This document shows, in pieces, positions 1 through 16,570 of a stretch of DNA of 64,000 nucleotides. This stretch comes from Streptomyces cinerochromogenes (GTDB taxonomy: Bacteria; Actinomycetota; Actinomycetes; Streptomycetales; Streptomycetaceae). The DNA is taken from NCBI RefSeq assembly GCF_014648635.1, contig NZ_BMRM01000013.1:227321-291320 (forward strand). The letters run 5' to 3'. Numbering within the stretch: the stretch's first letter is position 1; every line of letters begins with the position of its first letter. The position numbers and the translations under genes are program-made. Under the pieces are notes generated by a model. It did not search any database, had not been told where the DNA came from, and saw only the letters and a list, made by a program, of their open reading frames with translations.

Positions 1-2621
1 GCCGGTGGCCTGCCGGCGGCCGGGCGCGGCGGGGCCCCGCCCTGTGTCGCCCGCCGGTAGTCCTCGGCGAGCCGGCGCAGCAGCAGGCCCAGGGACCAGC
101 CGTCCAGCACGATGTGGTGGGCGACGAGGCCGAGCATCCAGCGCGCCGGCCCCAGCCGGACCAGCAGCACCCGTACGAGCGGACCGGCGGCGAGGTCGAA
201 CGGCTCGGCCGCCAGTCGCGCGAGGAGTTCACGGGCACGCGCCTCACGGCCGGCGTCGTCGTGCGGACCGGGTGCAACCACCAGGTGACCGGGCGAGTCC
301 GCCATGGGACCGGGCGAGTGCGCTGCGGGAGGGGGCGGGTCCGCCACGGGACCGGACAGGTCCACCACGGCCGGCCGAGGGCTGTCGTCGGCCGGCCGGA
401 CCTCCACCGTGGGCAGACCGTCGGGTCCCGCCGGGAACACCGAGCGCAGCACGGGTGTCGTGGCGAGGAGCCGGACGAGGCACTCCTGGAACACCTCGCT
501 GTCCAGTGGTCCAGTGAGGTCCAGTCCGCCCGCGATGTGGTAGGCGCCGCCCGCTCCCATCCGGTCCAGCAGCCACATCCGCTCCTGAGCGGCCGTCAGC
601 CCCGGGGGTCCGTCGGCGGTGGGTCCGTCCTGCTCCTCCTGCGGGAGGCCGGCGAGTTCCCGGGGGGTGAGTCCGCCGAGCAGGGCGGCGAGGGACACGG
701 CGGCCTTGTGCTCCTCCCGCAGCGCCGCCAGCAACCGCATTGCGCGCAGCGAGTCCAGGCCCTGCGCGACCAGCGGTACGTCCGGGTCGAGGGCGGCCGG
801 TGACGTTCCCAGCTCGGCGGTGACGAGCCGGAGGAGGCCGGAGGGCAGCGCGGCGGAGGCGGGCGGGGCAGTCGGCTCCGCCCGGACGGCCGGGGCGGCC
901 GGGGTGGCCGGGGCCGCCGGGGATGCGGCGATGGGCGGGAGGTGACCGGCCAGCCATCGGGTACGGCACTCCGCCCGGCGGATCTTGCCGCTGCTGGTCC
1001 GCGGGATCGCGCCGAGCCGCACCAGGACGACCTCGTCGACGCTCACCCCGTGCCCGTCGGCCACGCTCTGCCGTACCGCCGCGGTGATCCCGGCGACGTC
1101 GTCACCGGACGGCCGCCCACGGACCTCGTGGACCAGGACGATCCGGCTGCCGGCCTCGTCGTCCACGGCGAACGCGGCGCTCCGCGCGGGCCGGAGCGCC
1201 GGGTGCGCGGCCTCCGCGGTCTGTTCGAGGTCCGGAGCGTAGTGGTTGCGCCCCCGGACGATCATCAGGTCGTCGTCGCGGCCGGTGAGGAAGAGGTCGT
1301 CGCCGTACCGGAAGCCCAGGTCCCCGGTGCGCAGGAACGCGCGTCCGGGGTGGCCGTCGGCGCGGGCGGCGAAGGTGTCGCGGGTCTGCCGGGGCCGCTG
1401 CCAGTAGCCGAGCGCCACCGTCGGCCCGCTGACCCACACCTCGCCCACCTCGCCGTCGGGCAGCGGGCGGCCCGTGGCGGGGTCGGCCACGAGCATGACG
1501 TCCTCGCCGGCGGCCCAGCCGCAGCCGACCAGTTCGCGGGTCCGCGGGCCGTCGGGCGCGACGACGGCCCGGCCCGCGTCCAGCGCGGCGCGCTCCACCC
1601 GCAGCCGGGCCGCGTCGCCGGTGCCGCGGGCCCTGCCGGAGACGAAGAGCGTCGCCTCGGCGAGGCCGTAGCAGGGGACGAAGGCCGACCGGCGGAAGCC
1701 GGTGCTCTCGAAGGTCTCGGCGAACCGGTCGAGGGTGGCGCCGCGCACCGGTTCCGCGCCGACCAGGGCGTGCCGCAACGCGGAGAGGTCCAGGACGCGG
1801 CGTTCCTCGGGGGTGACCCGCCGGACCGCCTCACCGTAGGCGAAGTCGGGTGCGGCGGTGACCGTGGCGCGGGTGCGGGTCAGTTCGTCCAGCCAGCGTG
1901 CCGGACGGTACATGAAGGCGAGCGGGGACAGCAGGGTGCACGGGAAGCCGGTGTGCAGCGGTTGCAGGATGCCGCCGATCAGCCCCATGTCGTGGTACGG
2001 CGGCAGCCAGCTGACGCCCCGGCTGTCCTCGGTCAGCCCGAGGGCGCGCGCGATGACGGCGGAGTTGTGCACCAGGTTGCCGTGGCTGACCATGACGCCC
2101 TTGGGGCGCCCGGTGGAGCCGGAGGTGTACTGGAGGAACGCCAGGTCGTCCAGGGCGGGGCGGTGCTCGGTCCAGTCCTCGGCCCGGGCCGGGTCGACGG
2201 CGTCTCCGGCCGCCCAGTGCACCGTACCGTCCGCACCGGGTTCCTCCCGCGCCCCGCCCGGCCCGGACAGGAATTCACCGTCGGCCAGGGCGAGTTCCGC
2301 GCCGGCGTCGGCGATCACGGCGGCCAGCCGTTCCCGGCCGCGCGCTCCGGTGGGCGGGTAGACGGGCACGGCCACCGCGCCGGCGTACAGGCAGCCGAGG
2401 AAGGCGCTGACGTAGTCCGGCCCCGGCTGATGCACGATCAGGACCCGGGCCCCCGGGCTGACGTGCTCCTGGACGAGCGCGGCGACGGCACGGGCCCGCC
2501 GGTCGAGTGCGGCGTGGTCCAGAGGCAGCCGGGCGTCCTCGCCCAGCACGAACTCCAGGGCGAGACGGTGCGGCGCCGTCGCGGCCCGCTCGCGCAGCAG
2601 TTCCACGAAGCCGGCGCTCAT
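1..2621 (-). CDS. Fatty acyl-AMP ligase-ACP-condensation protein (lipopeptide starter), 3' end outside window
   Basis: This protein should activate a fatty acid as acyl-adenylate, load it on a carrier domain and pass it to the first amino acid of a lipopeptide. The first ~570 residues are an adenylating domain with YTSGSTGRPKG (about 165-175) and the PPYHDMGLIGG stretch near residue 200, which is typical of fatty acyl-AMP ligases rather than amino-acid A domains. A carrier domain follows, with the phosphopantetheine Ser at about 624 in GLDSLRAM. A condensation domain then starts at about 680 and has HHIVLDG near residue 835. At least 873 residues are visible and the gene continues past the left edge. 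Its ATG overlaps the TGA of the upstream NRPS gene (ATGA), so the two are translationally coupled. Acyl chain length cannot be read from the sequence. Confidence 0.93.
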   Translation of the reverse strand, partial: MSAGFVELLRERAATAPHRLALEFVLGEDARLPLDHAALDRRARAVAALVQEHVSPGARVLIVHQPGPDYVSAFLGCLYAGAVAVPVYPPTGARGRERLAAVIADAGAELALADGEFLSGPGGAREEPGADGTVHWAAGDAVDPARAEDWTEHRPALDDLAFLQYTSGSTGRPKGVMVSHGNLVHNSAVIARALGLTEDSRGVSWLPPYHDMGLIGGILQPLHTGFPCTLLSPLAFMYRPARWLDELTRTRATVTAAPDFAYGEAVRRVTPEERRVLDLSALRHALVGAEPVRGATLDRFAETFESTGFRRSAFVPCYGLAEATLFVSGRARGTGDAARLRVERAALDAGRAVVAPDGPRTRELVGCGWAAGEDVMLVADPATGRPLPDGEVGEVWVSGPTVALGYWQRPRQTRDTFAARADGHPGRAFLRTGDLGFRYGDDLFLTGRDDDLMIVRGRNHYAPDLEQTAEAAHPALRPARSAAFAVDDEAGSRIVLVHEVRGRPSGDDVAGITAAVRQSVADGHGVSVDEVVLVRLGAIPRTSSGKIRRAECRTRWLAGHLPPIAASPAAPATPAAPAVRAEPTAPPASAALPSGLLRLVTAELGTSPAALDPDVPLVAQGLDSLRAMRLLAALREEHKAAVSLAALLGGLTPRELAGLPQEEQDGPTADGPPGLTAAQERMWLLDRMGAGGAYHIAGGLDLTGPLDSEVFQECLVRLLATTPVLRSVFPAGPDGLPTVEVRPADDSPRPAVVDLSGPVADPPPPAAHSPGPMADSPGHLVVAPGPHDDAGREARARELLARLAAEPFDLAAGPLVRVLLVRLGPARWMLGLVAHHIVLDGWSLGLLLRRLAEDYRRATQGGAPPRPAAGRPP

Positions 2622-5600
2622 CGGCCCTCCTCCGCCTCGTGTTCGCCGATCAGGTGTCGTGCGGCGCGCTGGATGGGCACGGGTTTCGCCGCCGTGTCCG
2701 CGGCCCGGTCCAGCAGGTCGGCGACGGCGGCGACGGTGGGGGCGCGCAGCAGGGCGCCGACGGACAGCTCGCCGCCGGGCAGCGCCCGCAGCCTGCCGAC
2801 CAGTTGGACGGCCAGGAGGGAGTGGCCGCCCAGGGCGAAGAAGTCGTCGTGGACACCGATGCGGTCGACCCCGAGGACCTCGCACCACACCCGCGCCACC
2901 GCTCGTTCGGTCGCGGTGCGCGGCGCCACGAATCCGGTGGCCAGCGTCGGGCGCAGTCCGTCGGGCGCGGGCAGGGCGGCACGGTCCAGCTTGCCGGTGC
3001 GGCCGAGCGGCCACTCCTCCAGGACGACCAGCGAAGCCGGGACCATGAAGTCGGGCAGTGTCCGGGCGAGGTGCTCGCGCAGGCCGGCGACGAGGAGCCG
3101 CTCACGTGCCGCCCGCTGCGGGTCGTTGGTGTACGCGGCCCAGCCACCGGTGTCCCCGCGGGGGGTGGGCAGCGGGGCGGGAGTGGCGGAGCCCGCCGGT
3201 GTCGGGGCGGAACCCGCGGGCGCCGAAGCGGAAGCCGCTGGTGACGAGGCGGAAACCGCAGACGCCGAGGCAGAAACCGGAGACCCCGAGGCGGGAACCG
3301 CGGCCCCCGAGGCGGCGGTGGCCGCGGGCGCCGGGGCAGGAGCCGGCGGCCCCGGGACGGGAGCCACGGACGCCGTAGCGGAGGCCGCCGGTCCCGAGGC
3401 GGGAGCCGAGAACTCCAGGTCCAGTGTGCCCGGTTCGGCTCCCAGGCGGGGCGTCATCGTGCGGCCGGTCGTGCGGGTGTGTTCGGCGAGGGCGGCCGGG
3501 TCGGCGGCGGGGGTGTCGGGGCCGGTGGCCAGGGTGCGGCGCAGGTCGTCGACGGTCTGGTCGTCGCCCGCCGCGCGCAGCGCGCGGACGGCGTGCAGGT
3601 CCGCGGCCAGCCGGGCGTCGGGGACGGCGCGCCAGCCGAAGGGGCGCGGCTCGCCGGCACCGGGGAGCGCGGCCGGTCCGGGCCAGGGCCGCCAGTCGGT
3701 CGCCGGGGCGGGGGGCGCCCCGGGCGGCCGGGCGGTGAGGACGACGTCGTAGCGGAACCGGGTCAGTTCGTTGCGGTACGGCGAGGTCTTGGCCAGGACG
3801 GTGACGTCGGCGTCGGTGCCGGCCACCGCCTCGAACAGGGCGGGGTGCACGAGGAGTTCCTCCTCGCGTGCCGCCTGCCGCGCCACCAGCCGGCGCAGCG
3901 CGCGCACGGGGGTGTCGGGCGGGAGCCGGTGCAGGAGGAGGGAGGTGTGCAGCGCGTCGAGCAGGAGCAGGTTGCGTACGTCGCCGAGGAACAGGTGACC
4001 GCCCGGGGCGAGCAGGGACAGCGCCCCGCGCACCACGCGCACCAGGTACTCGGCGTCGGGGAAGTACTGGACGACCGAGTTGAGGACCACGGTGTCGAAG
4101 CCGCCCGCGGGCAGGCCGGAGAAGTCGTCGGCGGCCCGCCGCGAGAGCTGCACGTGCGTGCCGGCGAACCGCTCGGTGTGGGGGCGCAGCCGCTCGATGA
4201 CCTCGGCGGAGACGTCGGTGCCGTGGTAGAGCGCGCAGTCGGGGGCGATCCGGAACAGCAGCAGCCCGGTGCCGCAGCCGATCTCCAGCACCCTGCGCGG
4301 GCGCAGCGCGCCGATCCGCGCCACCGTCTCCTCGACCCAGGCCCGCATCTCGGTGTCGGGGATGGGGTCGCCGGTGGCGGAGTCCACCCAGCCGACCGTG
4401 TCGAACGTGGGGTCCTCGGGGCGGGAGTCCCGGTAGGTCGCGTCGAAGACGGTGCGCCACCGGTCGACGTGTGCGGCGTGCTCGACGGAGGGCTCCTCGC
4501 GCGGACCGGCCGCCCGCGCGCGCAGGCCGACGTAGGCGGCGAGCTGGAGGTCGCCCGCCGCGTCCCGGTACGGCTCGACCGCCGCCCGCTCGACGGCCGG
4601 GTGGGCGCCGAGCACCGTCTCGATCTCGCCGGGCTCGATGCGCTGGCCGCGGATCTTGAGCTGGGAGTCGAGCCGGCCGAGGAAGTCGAGGGTGCCGTCC
4701 GGCAGCCAGCGGGCCCGGTCTCCGGTGCGGTACAGGCGCCGGCCGGGTTCGAAGGGGTCGGGCGGGAAGCGGTCCGCGGTGAGGGCGGGGCGCCCGCGGT
4801 AGCCGCGGCCCACGGGGAGTCCGCCGAGGAAGAGTTCTCCGGGCAGGCCGGGCGGCACGGGACGCAGCCGCTCGTCCAGGACGTACGTCCGCGCGCCCGC
4901 GATCGGCGTGCCGATCGGCAGCCGGGCCCACGCCTCGGGGTCGAGGCCCTCGGGCACGGTCCACGCGGTGACGTCGATGGCCGCCTCGGTCGGACCGTAC
5001 AGGTTGTGCAGGGCCACCCCGGGCAGCACCTCCTGGACCCGGGCCGCGAGTCCGGGCGGCAGGGCCTCTCCGCTGCACACGATCCGCCGCAGTGGCCCTG
5101 CGCAGCCGGCGGCCGCGGGGTCGTCCAGGAAGATCCGTAGCATCGAGGGGACGAAGTGGCAGGTGGTCACGGCGTGTTCGCGGATCAGCCCGGCGAGGAC
5201 GGCGGGGTCGCGGCGCCCGTCCCCGTCGGCCACCACGACGCGGGCTCCCACCGCGAGCGGCCAGAGCCATTCCCAGACGGAGACGTCGAAACCGAGCGGG
5301 GTCTTGTGCAGGACCGCCTCGCCGGGTTCGAGCGGGTACCGGTCCTGCATCCACCGGATCCGGTTGACGACGGCCGCGTGTTCGTTCACGGCGCCCTTCG
5401 GACGTCCCGTCGATCCGGAGGTGTACAGCACGTAGGCGCCGTTGCCGGGCAGGACCGTGACGCCGGGGCGGGTTTCGGGGGCGAGGCGGATCTCCTCGTC
5501 CGTCAGGCTGAGGACGGGCGGCGGCGCCGGCTGCCCTTCCTCCCGTGCGGCGGCGAGGAGGCGGCGGGCCGTCGTGCCGGTGTCGGCGAGCACCGCGTGG

Positions 5601-7410
5601 ACCGCGGCGTCGGCGGCGAGCCGGGCAAGGCGCCGCGGGGGCAGCGCGGGGTCCAGGGGCAGCCAGGCCGCTCCCGCCTTGAGCACCCCGAGCATCGCGG
5701 CGATCGCGTCCGCCGACCTGGGCACGGCGATCCCGACCACGTCCTCGGGGCCCACGCCCCGCGCCCGCAGGCCGTGGGCGACCCGGTTCGCACGGCGGTC
5801 CAGCTCGGCATAGGAGACCACCTCGCCGTCGTGCACCACGGCGGGGGCCGAGGCCCGCTCGTCCGCCGTCCGCTCGAACAGCCCGGGCAGGCTCTGCCCG
5901 GCCACGTCGTACGCCGGTGTGCCGCACGCGTACCGGGTCACGAGGTCGCGGTCCTCGTCGCCGAGCACGTTCAGGTCCCGGACCGGGGTGTCCGGCCGGT
6001 CCACGCCGTCGGCCAGGAGCAGCCGCAGTCCGTGGGCGAGCCGGGTGACGGTGGACTCGTCGAACAGTTCCCGCGCGTACTCGATCCAGCCGGTGAGGCC
6101 GCCGTCCGGGGTGGGCGCCAGCTCGATCTCCAGCTCGAACTTGGCGGTCCCGGTCTGCACCGGCAGGACGGCCACCTCGAGGCCCGGCAGGTGCAGGCGG
6201 GGGCGGGGAGTGTTGTGCAGGACCAGCATGTGCCGTACCAGCGGCACCCGTGCGCCCGGGTCCCGCTCGGGCCGCAGGGCCTGCACGATCCGCTCGAACG
6301 GTACCTCCTGCCAGGCGTAGAGATCGGTGCAGGCCTCCCTGGCCCTGCCCACCAGGGTGCGCAGCGAGGGGTTCCCGCTCAGGTCCAGCCGCAGGGGCAG
6401 GGTGTTGACGAAGAACCCGATGAGCGGTTCGATCTCGGTGCGGTCGCGTCCGGCGACCGCGCAGCCCAGCAGGACGTCCTCGGCCCGGCCGGCCCAGCGG
6501 GCCAGCAGCGCGGCGAACGCGGCCGAGAGCACCATGAAGGGCGTGGCCCGCTCCCGGTCGGCGAACCGCTTGATCCGGGCCACCAGTTCCGGGGGCAGTT
6601 CCAGATCGGCCCAGCCGCCCGCGTACGACTCCTCGGTGCGCCGGGGCCGGTCGGTCACCAGGTCGAGCGGGGCGGCCCCGGCCAGCCGGTCGGTCCACTT
6701 CTCCAGCAGCTCGGTGTGGCGGGGTTCCCGGGTCAGCTGCCGCTGCCAGCGGGCGAAGTCGGCGTACTGCACGCCCAGGTCCGGCAGCGGCGAGGGGCGT
6801 CCCTGCTGGAACGCCTCGTAGAGGGTGCCGAGTTCGCCGATGAGGACACCGAGCGACCAGCCGTCGGCGGCGATGTGGTGCATGGACAGCTGCAGGAGGT
6901 GTTCGTCCGGGGCGAGCCGCAACAGCGCGCAGCGCAGCAGCCGGTCGCGGGCCAGGTCGAACGGGCGCGCCGCCTCCGCGGCGAGGTGCTCCCGCACGGC
7001 CGCCGAGCGCCGCTCCTCCGGCAGGCCGGACAGGTCCGTCTCGCGCAGGTCGACGGGGCCCGCCTCCTCCACGCGCGCCCAGGGCTCGTGCTCGCCGGGG
7101 AAGGTGGTGCGCAGCGACTCGTGCCGGCGCAGCACCTCGTCCAGGGCGCGGCGCAGCACGCGGGTGTCGAGGGCTCCGCGCAGCTGTGCGGCGCCGCTGA
7201 TGGTGTACAGGGAGGAGCCGGGCCGGACCCGGTCGAAGAACCAGATCCGCTGCTGGGCGAAGGACAGTTCGGACCGTGTCCGGTCGGCGGCACCCGGCAC
7301 GAGCGCCGCCCGGCCCGGCTGCCCGGCGCGCTCCGGCCGCCCGGCCTGCCCGGCCTCTTCTTCGAGGAGCCGGTCCAGCAGCCTGCGCTGGTCGGCGGTG
7401 AGGCGGGCGC

Positions 7411-7414
<4 letters not shown>
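2618..7414 (-). CDS. Non-ribosomal peptide synthetase, C-A(Ser-like)-N-methyltransferase-PCP
   Basis: A one-module NRPS of 1598 residues that should add an N-methylated, probably serine, residue. The C domain (about 48-470) has HHIAADG at 179-185. The A domain (about 510-965) has YTSGSTGRPKG and LYGPTEAAID. The specificity residues read by eye are D710 V711 W714 H753 V779 S781 L805 I813 D814 plus K, i.e. DVWHVSLIDK, almost the known serine code (EntF-like). A SAM methyltransferase (about 985-1245) is inserted inside the A domain, with LEIGCGTG at 1043-1050 and NSVVQYFPDAEY, the layout of NRPS N-methyltransferases. An Ala/Ser/Pro-rich repeat linker follows, then LPDFMVP, TGKLDR and a PCP with FFALGGHSL. 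The ATG overlaps the upstream NRPS stop and its own stop overlaps the FAAL start. Serine is an inference; the N-MT is well supported. Confidence 0.95.
3183..3413 (-). repeat. 21-bp coding minisatellite in the NRPS linker
   Basis: About ten imperfect copies of a 21-bp unit (on the + strand roughly GCCGAGGCGGAAACCGCNGGN) lie inside the C-A-MT-PCP gene. The best-preserved block is 3201-3326. They encode about 75 residues built of Ser-, Ala- and Pro-rich heptads such as VSASASA and GSAPTPA. The segment lies between the methyltransferase and the A-domain motif LPDFMVP and keeps the reading frame. It looks like a flexible linker that has grown by slippage. Confidence 0.8.
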
Positions 7415-10831
<3,417 letters not shown>

Positions 10832-10839
<8 letters not shown>

Positions 10840-11653
10840 GTGCGACTCCTTCTGCCGCGAGCAACCGGCCGCCCACGGCGGCGTCGGCGTCCTCGACCAG
10901 GGCGGTGAGCATCTCGTCCTGCGACTGCTGGGGAAAGAAGTGGCCTCCGGGGAAGGTCCGCACGGTGTGGCCGGCCGTGGTGCGGCCGGCCCAGCCCTCG
11001 GCGGCCAGGCGCGCGTCGACGGTGGTGTCCCGCGCGCCGAGGTAGACGTGGACGGGGCAGTCGAGCGGCGGCGTCTCGTCCGCGGCCCGGCCGCCCACCA
11101 GGGCGAGGTCGGCGCGGACCAGGGGGAGCGTCTCGGCGAGGTACCGGGGGTCGTCGAGGAGTTCCGCGGTGGTGCCGCCCCAGGCCCGCAGCAGGCCGGT
11201 CAGATCCGCGTCGGACAGGGCGTCGAGGCCCGCGGGCAGCGGCCGGTCCGGCGGGTCACCGGCGGCGGCGACCAGGGCGGCCGGCCGCCAGCCGCGCTCG
11301 GCGCGCAGCAGCTGGGCGAGGTCGTGGGCGATGACCGCTCCCATGCTGTGGCCGTAGAGCAGCACCGGCCGGCCCAGCAACGGCACGACCTCGGCGGCGA
11401 GTTCGGCGCACAGCGCGTCCAGGTCGGTGCACGGCGGCTCGGCGGACCGGGCGCCGTGTCCGGGCAGTTCCACGGCGGCGATGCCCAGGGCCGGCGGAAG
11501 CCGGTCGGCCCAGCTCCGGAACTGGTGCGCGCCGCCGCCTCCGGGCGGCAGGCACAGCAGCCACATCCGGACCTCCTCGCTCCTGTACCAGAGCCGCAAC
11601 GAGTTCATGGGGCCAGGGTCTTGGCGCGCCCGGGCGGGGAACAGTCGGGACAT
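10832..11653 (-). CDS. Type II (editing) thioesterase
   Basis: An alpha/beta hydrolase of 273 residues of the external thioesterase family that removes stalled or mis-primed groups from carrier domains. It shows LLCLPPGGGGAHQF near the N-terminus, the nucleophile elbow GHSMGA, and a late GGHFF providing the catalytic His, as in RifR-type enzymes. It is the first gene of the leftward NRPS operon and shares 8 bases with the following NRPS gene. The ATG at 11653 has GGGG 7 bases upstream. A second ATG at 11608 gives 258 residues and fits the usual family length, but I see no ribosome binding site for it. None of the NRPS proteins in the window ends in a TE domain, so the releasing enzyme is probably to the left. 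Confidence 0.93.
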
Positions 11654-12069
11654 TCCCTTACCCCGGGGCCGGGCCCGTGGCGGGGTCCCATGGCCGGGGG
11701 GTCCATGACAGGGGGCCGGGCCGACGTGGTGCTGCCGACGTGGTGCTGCCGACGTGACGCTGCCGCGCAGGGGCCGCGCGGGCGGGACGGGGCGGGGCGG
11801 GGCGGGCAGGGACGGCAGCGCAGCCGGTGCGGCCCACGGAGCAGCTTCGGTTCCGGGTGCGGGCGGGGCCAGTCAGGAGAACTCCCGATTGGCGGGCCGT
11901 TGGCACCCTGACAGAGTCGGTCCATGACCTTGCGGACTGTGGCGTGCGGCATGCGCGGAAGCCTCCGGGCACCGGCGGGATCACCGCCGCCGGTGCGGCA
12001 AGGGGCAAAGGCAGCGCGACGGGCGCCGGTGGCGGCGCGGCGGATGGCCGTGACGGGCCGGCCCGCGTC
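11654..12069. promoter_or_regulatory. Divergent promoter region of the NRPS operons, with repeat and shared operator-like element
   Basis: These 416 bases separate the leftward thioesterase/NRPS operon from the rightward NRPS operon. Three head-to-tail copies of a 14-bp unit, GCCGACGTGGTGCT, lie at 11720-11761, followed by a GGGGC-rich run near 11790. At 11872-11892 is GTCAGG-N5-TCCCGATTGG, an imperfect dyad that recurs in the other divergent promoter of the cluster (21840-21860). No convincing -35/-10 pair was identified. The upstream extension of the rightward ORF into this region lacks family similarity and is taken as non-coding. Confidence 0.55.
11872..11892. promoter_or_regulatory. Shared 21-bp operator-like element, copy A
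   Basis: The sequence is GTCAGG, five bases, then TCCCGATTGG. It matches 21840-21860 at 15 of 21 positions without gaps, with all differences but one in the five-base centre. The halves TCAGG and CCCGA form an imperfect dyad, as expected for a dimeric regulator. It lies about 180 bases before the rightward NRPS start. Confidence 0.5.
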
Positions 12070-15477
<3,408 letters not shown>

Positions 15478-15480
<3 letters not shown>

Positions 15481-15556
15481 CCCGTAGTGCCCCTGCCCGA
15501 CATACGACCCGTACCGCCCCTGACCGACGCACGACCCGTACTGCCCCGACTAGCAC
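15478..15556. repeat. Three imperfect 27-bp tandem repeats between NRPS and GNAT genes
   Basis: About three copies of a unit beginning GACCCGTA and containing GCCCCTG fill the space between the NRPS stop and the GNAT ribosome binding site. The unit is a multiple of three and stays open in the frame of the downstream gene, where it would read TRSAPARHT-TRTAPDRRT-TRTAPTST from an ATGA overlap start at 15477. The strong GGAG before 15573 argues that it is untranslated leader. Confidence 0.6.
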
Positions 15557-15572
15557 CGCCCTGGAGAACAGC

Positions 15573-16517
15573 ATGCTGGTACGCGCCCTTTCCGCGAGCG
15601 AAGCGGCACGTGCTCTCGACTGCACCGTGAGCGAACCGATCGACTGGGTCGGCCCCGACCAGCTCGAAGACGGGCTGAAGACCGGCCACTACCGGCCGGA
15701 GTGGATCTGGGTAGCCGAGGACGGCGGGCAGTTCCTCGCCCGCGCGGTGTGGTGGGGGCTGCCGGACGGCGCCCACCCCTTGGCGCTGGACTGCCTGTAC
15801 GTGCACGAGTCGGTCGGCGACCGGCAGGCGCTCGCCGCCGAGCTGATCACCTCGGCACACCGGCGGTTCCGCTCCCAGGGCATGACCCGGCTGCCGGAGT
15901 TCCACCTCTTCTCCCGCAACGACGCGCCCCCGGCCCGGTCGGCGGCCGCGCTCGACTGGCGGATCGGGGCGGCCTCGGCGGCGGGCCTCACGGACGTGCT
16001 GCGCAGGCTCCGCTACGAGTGGACGGCCGACCGGACACCGCCCGCGGCCCCCGAGCGGCTGGTGTTCCGGCCCGAACCGGACGACGAGGTGTTCCTCGGC
16101 GTCTTCCGCGAGGTGGCCGAGGGAAGCCTCGACACCACGACCCGGCGCGCGGTCGCCGAGCACGGCGTGGAGAAGGCGGCCCGGGACGATCTGGAGGGCT
16201 ACCGGGGGATGCCCGGCGACCGGGACTGGTGGCGTCTGGCCCACACCCCGGACGGCACCCTCGCCGGCTTCCTCGTCCCGTCCCGCAACGACCAGAGCTT
16301 CGTGGTCGGTTACCTCGGCGTGGTGCCGTCCCTGCGCGGCCGGGGATACGTGCACGAACTGCTGGCGGAGACCACCCGCATCCTGCTCGACGCGGGCGCC
16401 CGCCGGATCACGGCCGACACCGACCTGGTCAACCGTCCCATGGCAGCCGCGTTCGACCGCGCCGGCTACCGCAACTTCGCCTCCCGGACCGTGCTCGCCG
16501 CCCCCGCCGACAGCTGA
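15573..16517 (+). CDS. GNAT-family N-acyltransferase
   Basis: A 314-residue protein of the GNAT fold, probably with two GNAT lobes. The C-terminal lobe has the acyl-CoA binding signature in VVPSLRGRGYVHELL, followed by the typical end NRPMAAAFDRAGYRNF. It could acetylate an amino group of an amino-acid precursor or peptide, or give self-protection; the sequence does not decide. The start is set at the ATG at 15573 because GGAG lies 7 bases upstream. An alternative start at 15477 overlaps the NRPS stop and would add 32 repeat-derived residues. It sits between an NRPS module and an amino-acid hydroxylase, so a role in building or protecting a modified residue is likely. Confidence 0.85.
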   Translation: MLVRALSASEAARALDCTVSEPIDWVGPDQLEDGLKTGHYRPEWIWVAEDGGQFLARAVWWGLPDGAHPLALDCLYVHESVGDRQALAAELITSAHRRFRSQGMTRLPEFHLFSRNDAPPARSAAALDWRIGAASAAGLTDVLRRLRYEWTADRTPPAAPERLVFRPEPDDEVFLGVFREVAEGSLDTTTRRAVAEHGVEKAARDDLEGYRGMPGDRDWWRLAHTPDGTLAGFLVPSRNDQSFVVGYLGVVPSLRGRGYVHELLAETTRILLDAGARRITADTDLVNRPMAAAFDRAGYRNFASRTVLAAPADS

Positions 16518-16570
16518 ACGGCCCGCCGCACCCGCATCCGGCCGGCCCCGCCCTTCTGTGGAGACCTCTG

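Noticed and set aside
942..3752. Long open frame of 936 codons on the + strand opposite the NRPS genes
   Set aside because: It has no domain similarity, runs across the boundary of two coupled minus-strand genes and shows the biased composition of an antisense shadow in high-GC DNA.
11827..12069. N-terminal extension of the rightward NRPS
   Set aside because: The 81 extra residues have no similarity and would run through the shared operator-like element. The conserved C domain starts just after 12070.
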